From Ogataea parapolymorpha DL-1 (taxonomy: Eukaryota > Ascomycota > Pichiomycetes > Pichiales > Pichiaceae), in the NCBI RefSeq assembly GCF_000187245.1, contig NC_027861.1, positions 558,001 to 622,000 of the forward strand: a DNA stretch of 64,000 nucleotides, in the 5' to 3' direction. The notes below the pieces were generated by a model. The model saw only the letters and a program-made list of their open reading frames with translations, was not told where the DNA came from and did not search any database. This document shows positions 1-8,900 of the stretch, in pieces. Position 1 is the first letter of the stretch; the number at the start of each line of letters is the position of its first letter. Position numbers and translations under genes: made by a program.

Positions 1-1527
1 GGATAAAAATCCATAGATGTAGAGCGTTCTGATCAGGCCTGTTGAGATAATTTCATAGCTGGTGGAAATTCTGCTGCCCTCCTCGTCTGCTTTTGCAACC
101 ACCGTATCTTCCAAGAACTCGTCGCTCACTCCTGATAGAAAAGCTGCTAATTGGAATGATCTGGCAGTGGTATGTCTAACAAGAAGCGGTTTCACTTTAA
201 GATAAAGGGGAGGAGTCATTCTCTGGACAAGTTCATACTCCTGGCGACCATTGAAAACGGTTTCTAGGCGCAATTTTTTAAACTGGTAGTATCTGTTGAG
301 TGAATTTGCAAACAGGTTAAGAGTTTTGCCTCGTATCTCTAGAGACTCCTCGTCGCAAACAAGTTTTTGGTATAAAGGTGTCACCGACATGTCTAAGGGT
401 AATCTTTCAATTTGTGTTCCATGGATCAACGTCTCACAAAGTTCAAAGGCTGTGAGACCTATCGATTGGTAGAAAAACAGCTCGTCTGGTAGTCTTTGCC
501 CAATCACCTCGTGCAGGTCGTCGGGGATTCGCTTCGAAGGTTCTGATGGTGTTGTTTCCGTGGATGTGTTGGAAGAATTGAGAGCCTGGGGACTAGCTGC
601 CACAGAAGACAAGAAAGACGCGTCACTATCCATCTGCAACAATTCAGTTCTTCCATTCACTTTCAGTACAGGGGTGTAGTCAAGAGAGGCGCATCCTTTC
701 TGATATATTTCCATGTATCTTCCCCCATTAGGTAATGCAAGAAGGGAATTGTATATCGAGCCACCATTAAGGATAAATTCGTGGAGAGACGGGAAAGTTG
801 GAGAGGATGGGATATGGGGGAAAATGTTGATGTTATAAGGTTGGAAGCCATTACCAACACACATAGAAAGGTCCTTGAATTGTTTCGGACTGAGGTTGAG
901 TTTTCGAAGTACACTAGACTTTTCAAGATATTTGAACTGTTTGCTCTCGAATTCCATGCTGAATATGAACTTCTCTACACCTTCAATAAGAAGGCCATCT
1001 GTTGACCCAAATATGCAGTGTATCAAGTTCTCTGCCAGCAGATACTGAAGCTCAATCCATGCAAAATACGGAGCGACGATATAGTCCACGCCCTTGGACT
1101 CCAGGATTTGCATAAAATCATCCATGATTGGCCTCAAAGCCAATGGTGTGTTGGAATCCCTGAAACTTTCATTGTAATGCTCTCTTGCAACTTTTTCGTC
1201 CCATATTTTTTTAAAGTTCTTCTCGTGCTGTAGTAGTTCAGGTTCCTTGATATAATCAAACTGGTCCACAGTTCTCAGACCTGGGAACACAAAGATCGGG
1301 GTTATTTTGAGCTCTTCAAATGACTTGAAGTCCGATTCCATCAGCATTTTCAAGGTCATCGGGAAACCCGCGATTGCTTCGAGGTTCGGTTCTTTCCTAG
1401 GTGTGAGAAGTCTCGAGAGATAATGCTCAACCTCAATTCCAATGACTGCATTCTCCAGCACATCCATGGGACAATTGGATACAGTTTTTAGGTCAAAGAG
1501 ATAGGGCTCGAGGGATCTAATGGGCAT
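1..1527 (-). CDS. MKT1: Mkt1-like post-transcriptional regulator (5' part; runs off the left edge)
   Basis: The frame opens at the ATG at 1527 and stays open to base 1, giving the first 509 codons; the 3' end lies outside the window. The N-terminus (MPIRSLEPYLFD, then a segment containing GIEVEHYLSRLL and ITPIFVFPGL) has the layout of the XPG/FEN1-like N domain of Mkt1, and a later stretch, YQSIGLTAFELCETLIH, also fits that family. Yeast Mkt1 is about 830 residues, so roughly 60 percent is present. In Saccharomyces it works with Pbp1 to control mRNAs such as HO and is a known quantitative-trait gene. It is divergent from OST3, with about 150 bp between starts. Confidence 0.85.
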   Translation of the reverse strand, partial: MPIRSLEPYLFDLKTVSNCPMDVLENAVIGIEVEHYLSRLLTPRKEPNLEAIAGFPMTLKMLMESDFKSFEELKITPIFVFPGLRTVDQFDYIKEPELLQHEKNFKKIWDEKVAREHYNESFRDSNTPLALRPIMDDFMQILESKGVDYIVAPYFAWIELQYLLAENLIHCIFGSTDGLLIEGVEKFIFSMEFESKQFKYLEKSSVLRKLNLSPKQFKDLSMCVGNGFQPYNINIFPHIPSSPTFPSLHEFILNGGSIYNSLLALPNGGRYMEIYQKGCASLDYTPVLKVNGRTELLQMDSDASFLSSVAASPQALNSSNTSTETTPSEPSKRIPDDLHEVIGQRLPDELFFYQSIGLTAFELCETLIHGTQIERLPLDMSVTPLYQKLVCDEESLEIRGKTLNLFANSLNRYYQFKKLRLETVFNGRQEYELVQRMTPPLYLKVKPLLVRHTTARSFQLAAFLSGVSDEFLEDTVVAKADEEGSRISTSYEIISTGLIRTLYIYGFLS

Positions 1528-1676
1528 ATTGAGACTAAACACGAAGCTTTAAAGGTTGAAAAAAAAATATGGACGAAATTGAGTTTTGGGTGGCGTCGAT
1601 CGCCGCGTCGGAATCTCGAGACACTGAAATTAAAACACGTACCCAAACTTATTCAAGCTCAGTCCGACTCCAAGTG

Positions 1677-2648
1677 ATGAGATTTTCCTTCTTATTATTA
1701 TCCATTGGATTGCTGGTTCCCACTTGTTTAGGTGTGCGATATGAGACCCTCACATCTAAGTACAAGAGGAACATTGTTAAGATTACTGATGCCAATTACC
1801 AAGATCTTTTGAACAACGAGGATTTTGACATAGTACTGTACCTGACCGCATCCAGTCCACAAGTTGGTTGCGTTCTATGCAATGAATTCCAACCTGTATT
1901 TGAACAGCTCGCCTCCTCATTTTATGAAAATCTTGAAACTCATGGTCTTGGCTCTGATGACACAAAGTTGATCTTTGCATATTCTGATTTTCCCGACTCC
2001 AGAAAGCTTTTCCAACAATTGGCACTTAATAACGTTCCGAAGGTTTACTACTACAATGCACAGCAAGGAATTGGTTTGAAACCTAGTGATGAATTCATGT
2101 TTATGAGCACTGATCTGCTCTCTACATTGACGAGCTGGTTGGTGGCTAAGACGCACCTAAGCCCCGAACTATTTGCTTTAAAGACCAAAATCAACTATAC
2201 TGAGTTATTCTTAACATTTTGCATTGTTTTCGGACTTGGGGTGATCATCACACTGAATTATAAAAGGGTTTTAGCCATCATTACCAACAAAAGGGGCTGG
2301 CAAGCGTTTAGCATTTTGCTTGTCATTCTGTTCACATCCGGTTACATGTTCAACGTTATTAGAAATACACAGTACATTCGTACAAATAAAGACGGTTCCA
2401 ACATCTATTTCATGGGTGGACACCAAGCACAATTGGGAGTCGAAACACAGATTATTTCGGTAATCTATGGACTTTTCTGTGCTGGTATGGTGATCTTGGT
2501 GGACATGTTCAAGAAGTTTGAGAATGCCAAGTTGAGACTGTTTGGTTCTATTGGTTTATCATTTGGCCTTTTCGTTTTATACAGCATTCTGGTGACTTGT
2601 TTCCATGCCAAAAATACTGGCTATCCATATTGGCTTCTAAAATTATGA
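1677..2648 (+). CDS. OST3: Oligosaccharyltransferase subunit Ost3/Ost6
   Basis: A 323-residue ER membrane protein of the N-glycosylation oligosaccharyltransferase complex. Seen: signal peptide (residues 1-19, MRFSFLLLSIGLLVPTCLG), a thioredoxin-like lumenal domain with a CxxC at C65/C68 (CVLC) and a cis-proline segment near P121, then four membrane spans at about 176-194, 209-224, 258-276 and 289-308. The GYMFNVIRNTQ and GVETQIISVIYG segments match Ost3. In this family the CxxC forms mixed disulfides with substrate to slow folding near sequons. The frame also has an in-frame ATG at 1569 that would add 36 residues, but the ATG at 1677 is directly followed by the signal peptide and gives the usual family length. 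Ost3 versus Ost6 cannot be fully decided. Confidence 0.85.
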   Translation: MRFSFLLLSIGLLVPTCLGVRYETLTSKYKRNIVKITDANYQDLLNNEDFDIVLYLTASSPQVGCVLCNEFQPVFEQLASSFYENLETHGLGSDDTKLIFAYSDFPDSRKLFQQLALNNVPKVYYYNAQQGIGLKPSDEFMFMSTDLLSTLTSWLVAKTHLSPELFALKTKINYTELFLTFCIVFGLGVIITLNYKRVLAIITNKRGWQAFSILLVILFTSGYMFNVIRNTQYIRTNKDGSNIYFMGGHQAQLGVETQIISVIYGLFCAGMVILVDMFKKFENAKLRLFGSIGLSFGLFVLYSILVTCFHAKNTGYPYWLLKL

Positions 2649-2685
2649 CTCTATTATATAGTTGAAACGATTGCATATGACTATG

Positions 2686-3045
2686 TTATTCTGAGCCCAT
2701 ATTCTGAAGTATTTTGTCTACTCGTTGTTCGATAATTTCCATTTTAGAGCTAATGGCGCTCATCTGCGATTTAATAGCTGTGACTCGCTTCACATACTCA
2801 TCCAGCGAGATAGTGGTATTGTCTTGACTTTCTTTACTTTCCGTCAAGTTTTCTCGCGTTCGTTCCAACTTACCTTCAAGCTGGCGTAGAATGCTTGAAA
2901 GTATGACTTGAGACTCATAGAGAGATGTGAGATTCAGGTTTAGCACCTCCAGTGGTGATTCGACTAATGATTGTACCACCAACTCTATCGGATGGACTGT
3001 CCCACCAGAGCCTTGAGTATGGTTCAATTGTGGAGATGGGGGCAT
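2686..3045 (-). CDS. SNN1: Snapin-like BLOC-1 subunit (Snn1 type)
   Basis: A 119-residue, mostly helical protein with a starting ATG at 3045. From about residue 25 it follows the Snapin pattern: an ESPLEVLN helix, the YESQVIL segment, a linker, then LDEYVKRV and a heptad-rich C-terminal helix. Snapin has ESQVEL and LDPYVKK at the same spacing. Yeast Snn1 is a subunit of BLOC-1, which regulates endosomal Rab5 (Vps21) through Msb3. It is convergent with OST3 (37 bp apart) and divergent from MSS2 (67 bp apart). The call rests on short motifs and predicted coiled coil, so another small coiled-coil subunit is possible. Confidence 0.55.
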   Translation of the reverse strand: MPPSPQLNHTQGSGGTVHPIELVVQSLVESPLEVLNLNLTSLYESQVILSSILRQLEGKLERTRENLTESKESQDNTTISLDEYVKRVTAIKSQMSAISSKMEIIEQRVDKILQNMGSE

Positions 3046-3112
3046 GAAATTTGATTACTCCGGAATTTAAAAAGCATAAATTATTTTATAATTACAATAT
3101 TAAATTTGAGAT

Positions 3113-4162
3113 ATGCTGGTTCGTGCTTATTCCACTCAACGACCATTATTACTGGACATTTTGCCCCAGCGCAAGCTCATCAAGCGTCTGCTTTTTGACT
3201 TTGATGCTAGAATGAACCTGAGGAAGTATATGCCAGTGATACAAAACATTTACGATAATGTTGGAAAAGATAAACTCTCATTTCCATCGAAGGTGCAAGG
3301 ATCAGATCTTCTTCTGTTTCAGAAAGTTCTGTCGGAAATACGAACTCAAACTCACACATCAAATCAACACCTTGTTAGATTGGAGGATGAACTTATAGAG
3401 AGGGCTGCGGAGCTGGGAAGTAGAGATGCACTGACAATTGTCTCGTTTAGAGCTTTACGAGATCAAAGCGGAGAATACACTGATGAAGACAAAGTTCAGG
3501 CGAAAAAGTTCATAGAACAACTAAGAAACCTAGAGCATCCTCTCGTTTACAAGATGGGGGGAGATTATGATTTTGACCAGGGCAGATACAACGAAGCTGT
3601 GAATCAATATTGGAAATTTATAAAACTCGATGCTAACTCATTTCTGTCCGCAGAAGTTTACAAAACGATGGGCATGATCCATTTCCAGCAGAATCAGCTT
3701 CTTCGTGCCAAGCTTTTTTTTGAAAAGTCCATCAAACTAGCCCCAATTTCCAAAGTAGCACAATCTCACTACATGCTCGGTCTGATATACGAGATTGATC
3801 CCTTACGTTCTCGCTACCACTTCGAAATGGCAGCAACACAAGGTTTCAAGGAAAGCTTCAAGACGCTTGGTTTTTTGGAGCTAAACTACTTCAAAAATCT
3901 CTACAAGGCCAAAAAATGGTTTCAGATGGGAGCAGAGCTGGGTGATCACAACTGCATGATTGGACTTTTCGATGCCTATATACGAGAAAAAAACTGGAAG
4001 TCTGCAAGAAAAACTATTGATGCCCTGACCAATTTTGCAGAACAAAACGGCCTTGAGCTGAACATACAGTCGCTTAGAAAAGACTCAGTTGAACAATTGA
4101 TAGCGCATGAATCAGCTGCTCCTATCACGCAACAAAAAAATAAATCGTTATGGGACGTTTAA
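3113..4162 (+). CDS. MSS2: Mss2-like mitochondrial protein for Cox2 export
   Basis: 349 residues, close to the 351 of Saccharomyces Mss2. The N-terminus (MLVRAYSTQRPLLL) is rich in Arg and hydroxyl residues with no acids, as in a mitochondrial presequence. Residues about 140-290 are TPR/Sel1-like repeats: YNEAVNQYWKFIKLD, MGMIHFQQNQLLRAKLFFEK, MLGLIYEIDPLRSRYHFE, and a repeat around AKKWFQMGAELGDHNCM. In Saccharomyces, Mss2 sits on the matrix face of the inner membrane and helps translocate the Cox2 C-tail together with Cox18 and Pnt1. The stop codon overlaps the stop of GPI10 on the other strand (4159-4162). Assignment rests on length, presequence and repeat layout. Confidence 0.6.
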   Translation: MLVRAYSTQRPLLLDILPQRKLIKRLLFDFDARMNLRKYMPVIQNIYDNVGKDKLSFPSKVQGSDLLLFQKVLSEIRTQTHTSNQHLVRLEDELIERAAELGSRDALTIVSFRALRDQSGEYTDEDKVQAKKFIEQLRNLEHPLVYKMGGDYDFDQGRYNEAVNQYWKFIKLDANSFLSAEVYKTMGMIHFQQNQLLRAKLFFEKSIKLAPISKVAQSHYMLGLIYEIDPLRSRYHFEMAATQGFKESFKTLGFLELNYFKNLYKAKKWFQMGAELGDHNCMIGLFDAYIREKNWKSARKTIDALTNFAEQNGLELNIQSLRKDSVEQLIAHESAAPITQQKNKSLWDV

Positions 4163-5724
4163 TTAAACTTGTATATAATGACATCTCCCGTCCTGCGAAA
4201 ATCCCAGTGAAATCTGCTATTGAAGATTCGATGATGTTCTGAGTAGCTGCTGTTACGGAGGTATTCTTTCATGAATTGCTCCAAGTTCTCAAAAAATACT
4301 AGGTATTCAGGCCATGTATGTGGATGAGACCCTCTAATCTCGTCCTTAGAATTCTCAGCAGTAAGAGAGGGAAAGTTTTGTTGCAGAAATCCCAGCATAT
4401 CGTCATAGAATTCATCCGACTCATCTCTATAAGCAGTCAGATCTGATGAGGAATTTAAATGCAACGGAGGCTCACATGTCAAGAACCATATATCTACCTG
4501 ATTTGGCTGCAGATGGAAATGGCTTTGGAATGGAGTAGAGTGACACGGGGTTAAAAATCCAATGGAGGATTGCCTGCTACCAATTTCATTTCTGAGATAT
4601 TGTGTAACGGTAATGACCCCACTCTCATGGATCTGTGTGAAATAGAATGCGATTGCGGTGTTAAAGAATGCAATGAAAAGGATCAAGCAGGAAAATGTAA
4701 AGGGTTTGAGTTTTTTGAGCGCATAGAGTACCCCATGAGTGGTAAAGAAGAGTAAAATAGGCATCATAGGATATATGAAACGAAATTCTTTGTGCTGAAT
4801 CAAGGAAAAGGCCAGAATATCAATGATGAGCACCAATTTGAGCTCCCTTGCTTTCTTGACTAGCAACCCAATTGTAAAAAATGGGAGGTAGGTCAATAGT
4901 ATCACAGGAATAGCCTGAAAAAAATAAAAATCCAATCTTGAAACACCGTAAAAAGATGAGAGGTTCCTAGACACATTGAAGTCGAGAAATTTGATGGAGG
5001 GGATAATCCAGGTGCCGTAAAAATAACGGTTTACTATGCTGTCAACGCCTAAAACGGCGATACCAATGAGAATGGTGGATACCATGATTTCGAACCTAGG
5101 ACCTCTGCGGAAGTTTCGCAGTCCGTAAACCGCCCATATCAGGCCATTTGTTGGTCTAATTATGCAACAAAGCCCTGCAATTGTCATAGAGTAGATGTAG
5201 TAAACATCAAAAGTTTCAGGGTATAGAAACAAGGCTATAGTTGTAAGTGCCAGTTCAAGTGAGTTGGAAAATGATCGACAATAACAATACCAATTAAATG
5301 GCGAGAATAAGCTCAAGTAAAACATCAAGCGCCTTGCTGAAGGGTCTTTGGTCCACTTACATGCCAGCTTGTACTGGAAAGTCTCACCGACCGAACAGAT
5401 CAAAGCGTTCATGATTTTGGGGAGGTAAAGCAGATATGCATAGTCGAGACGCATCAATTGACATATTTTGTAGATTGGAACGTAAAGCAAAGGATGCAAG
5501 AAGGACCGGATTCCCTGACGCCATTCCCAGGTCAGGTACCCATAGCCAAATACCTGATAATGCGCCGGTTCAAGTGCTTGCCAATATTCGTCGGCTTGGA
5601 AAAAGGTATTGATTGAGAGAGAGTTGACGAGTCTAATTGTGAGAAGAAGAGCGAACAACCCAGCATCTGTTTCAGGAATCGGCCAAGATTCAGGCCTCGT
5701 CAATTTTGCCATGATTTTGGTCAT
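4159..5724 (-). CDS. GPI10: GPI mannosyltransferase 3 (Gpi10/PIG-B)
   Basis: 521 residues, a multi-pass ER mannosyltransferase of family GT22 that adds the third mannose to the GPI precursor. The N-terminal lumenal signature is clear: NTFFQADEYWQALEPAH, then YLTWEWRQGIRSFLHP, which distinguishes Gpi10 from Alg9, Alg12 and Smp3. A later HKEFRFIYPMMPIL block is the conserved HKE/RF motif. Many hydrophobic segments follow. The frame continues upstream from a GTG, but the first ATG is at 5724, with another at 5712. Its product is needed for the GPI wall proteins also seen in this window. It is divergent from DNF3. Confidence 0.88.
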   Translation of the reverse strand: MTKIMAKLTRPESWPIPETDAGLFALLLTIRLVNSLSINTFFQADEYWQALEPAHYQVFGYGYLTWEWRQGIRSFLHPLLYVPIYKICQLMRLDYAYLLYLPKIMNALICSVGETFQYKLACKWTKDPSARRLMFYLSLFSPFNWYCYCRSFSNSLELALTTIALFLYPETFDVYYIYSMTIAGLCCIIRPTNGLIWAVYGLRNFRRGPRFEIMVSTILIGIAVLGVDSIVNRYFYGTWIIPSIKFLDFNVSRNLSSFYGVSRLDFYFFQAIPVILLTYLPFFTIGLLVKKARELKLVLIIDILAFSLIQHKEFRFIYPMMPILLFFTTHGVLYALKKLKPFTFSCLILFIAFFNTAIAFYFTQIHESGVITVTQYLRNEIGSRQSSIGFLTPCHSTPFQSHFHLQPNQVDIWFLTCEPPLHLNSSSDLTAYRDESDEFYDDMLGFLQQNFPSLTAENSKDEIRGSHPHTWPEYLVFFENLEQFMKEYLRNSSYSEHHRIFNSRFHWDFRRTGDVIIYKFN

Positions 5725-5906
5725 TTGATTCACTGATGCTGCGCCATGCACGAATCAGACAAAAATAGATGTTTAAACGTGTGCGTACGATTTCTTCAAA
5801 TCATCCGGAAGAATAAAATCTTTAGAGGATAGTCCTTTACACATAGATAGCCGTGACAAAGTCCATTTAACCAGCGCGCTTGAGATATCTGGAGAAAGGT
5901 TTTTAC

Positions 5907-8900
5907 ATGACTTCGTCTTCAGAGCGTTCAAATGGCATTCCCACCATCACAGTGGAACAAGAGGCTTCATCGGAGGGAGCTTTATCGAAGCCAGTGAAAA
6001 CTCGGAAACGTGGTTTCAGTCTCCGAACTCAGCTCTTCAGCAAGAATGTTGCGCAGTCTGCTGAGAATTACTTAACGACTCCCGAAATCGAGCTCAAACA
6101 GGTGGATAATTCATATCTTGCTGATGAGCTCGACGTCTTCAGACATGATGACTCGTCAACAAATCAAGCCAGCCTCTATGGTAGTTCTGTGTCAATCAAC
6201 CAATCTGTGATTGACCTGAATGATGAACCACAATACAAGTACAACTATACACAGCGCACGACGAGCAAGTACCATTTTATCAAGGCCACTTTCAATGCTC
6301 TCATGGGGATCTCAAATGCTCCAGAGTCTAGGGGTGGTCGCCGTCTCCCAATCACAGTCAACCTCAAACGGAGCGAAGAGCCGTCTATAACCAACAAGAA
6401 AGGAGAGGTGCTGCTGCTCGATAACCGCACAAATCAGCCCTACGTGAACAACGTCATCACCTCGTCGAAATACACCTTGTTGAGCTTTCTGCCCCGACAA
6501 CTGATTGCTCAATTTTCCAAACTCGCCAACTGCTACTTCATGACAGTGGCCATCTTGCAGCTGATACCCTCGTGGTCAACAACTGGTACATCCACCACCA
6601 TCATTCCCCTCTCTATCTTCATCTCAATTTCTATATTGAGAGAAGGTTGGGACGATCTGAGACGACATAAACTAGATAAGGTCGAAAATAACAAGCCAGG
6701 CACAGTGCTTAAGATGGGAAAGTCCCACTATTCCTCGCATTACGTTTACAGCAAGAGTGCAACATCTTTCTCGCGATTGAGATCGAGCACTCAGTCCTTT
6801 GATACTGATGATCTAGACTCGCAAGACGAAAATATGATTTTTGACGAGAACTCTTTCGTTAACGAACAACTTCTCAGCAAAGAAGGAATATCGACAATAC
6901 ACACTAGATGGAAAGATATTAAAGTGGGAGACATTGTGAAGATTGATTGTGATGAGTGGGTACCGGCGGACATTGTTCTGCTAACTTCAACAAACGACAT
7001 GGGAGAGACTCTAGTAGAGACTATGGCTCTGGACGGAGAAACGAATTTGAAGTCCAAGCTCCCAAACCAGGAACTCCACAAACTAGCCAATTCAATTGAG
7101 GGACTGCGCAAACTTAAAGCAAACATTCATTGTGAAGATCCGAACTCGGACCTTTACAATTTTGAGGGATCTCTGGATATCGAAGACCCCACATCTCACG
7201 AAACTAGAAAATTTGCATTGGGCCCCGAAAATATCATTTACAGAGGGTCGATTATCCGAAACACCGATTCGTGTTTGGGGGTGGTTGTTTTCAGCGGTGA
7301 GGAAACGAAAATTAGAATGAATTCCATTAAAAATCCTCGGATCAAGGCACCCAAACTTCAAAGATCAATCAATTACATCGTCGCATTTATGGTTTTTGTG
7401 GTTGCCTCGCTAGCAATGTTTTCTTTTATGGCCGAGAGAATATTCTACAAAAGGTACAGAGACAAGAATTGGTACATCAGAGGCGAAGATGCTGGTATTG
7501 CCCCAACAATCATGAGTTTCATTATCATGTACAACACCCTTATTCCTCTCTCTCTTTATGTTACTATGGAGATCATCAAAGCCATTCAAATGGTTCTATT
7601 GCAGTGGGATATTGATATGTACCATCCTCAGTCGAACACGCCCGCTGAAGCACGCACTGCCACCATTTTAGAAGAATTGGGACAAGTTAGCTATATTTTT
7701 TCTGACAAAACAGGTACTCTAACCGATAATGTTATGATTTTTCGCAAGTTCAGCGTATGCGGTACAGCGTGGATTCATGATATGGACCAGCCTGATGCGA
7801 AGGACTCCGATACGTCTCAAATTCCACTTACAGTGGACTCTTGGGATGGAGCTACAAATCCAGGCAAAGGTACAACAAGATCAGGCCCTGTACCATTGGC
7901 TGGTCGATCAAGCTTGTCATCTGTCAATCCAAGTTTGGTAACTGCGCAGACTGCGAAAATACAAAATCTAGATTTCAAACCCAGCATCAAGTCATCTGCG
8001 GAGCTCATCAGGTATTTACAGACAAACCCAAACACCATATATGCCAAGCGTGTGACATTCTTTCTTCTTTCTATCGCATTGTGCCACTCCTGTTTCCCCA
8101 AGAGAACAAAGACGGATTCCGTTCCCGAGATGGATACTATGGAAGGATTCGAGGAAGAAATGGAGTCCATAAACTACCAGGCTTCTTCTCCTGATGAGCT
8201 GGCTCTAGTTCAGGCAGCCTGTGAGATGGGCTTCATTTTGTTCGAAAAGAGACAGAAAACTATTACCCTCAAGCTGTATCCGCACGGATTTGATGAAGAG
8301 CCTGTATTTGAGGATTATGAGATTCTCGACGTTGTTGAGTTTTCGTCAAATAGAAAACGGATGTCGGTGATACTTCGACTTCCGGATTCGAAGATTGTTC
8401 TATTCTGCAAAGGAGCCGACAATGTTATTATGGAGAGACTGAGGAACTCTCAGGTGGCCTGCTCGAAACAGCAGGAGTTCTCGAGAAGCGTTGCCGATCG
8501 GAAACGGTATGAGGCAGAACTTATTCTACAGAGACGGTCGATGGATTCTGTCCGTTCAAGAGAGGGCAGGAGCTCGACTTCTTCGGTTCCGAGACCAAGT
8601 TTGAGCTTGTCCCGTTCTTCCATGGAGGGTGTGTCGCCTATCCGCGCCAACCATGCTTCCAGGGCAATAGATTCTGTCCTTTCTGATGATTCTGAAAGAC
8701 ACGAACTTGAAGAGATAAAGAGCAAAGCTAGAAAATCATTGCAGTTGAAACAGACAGAAAAGTATAACCTGCGCGAAGAGGTATCTTACATTCCATCGGA
8801 CAGACTGGTTGTCAATGATGAATACGTTCTAGAGAAGACCATTGAACATGTGGAAGATTTTTCCACGGAAGGCTTGAGAACATTGCTTTACTCTTACCGT

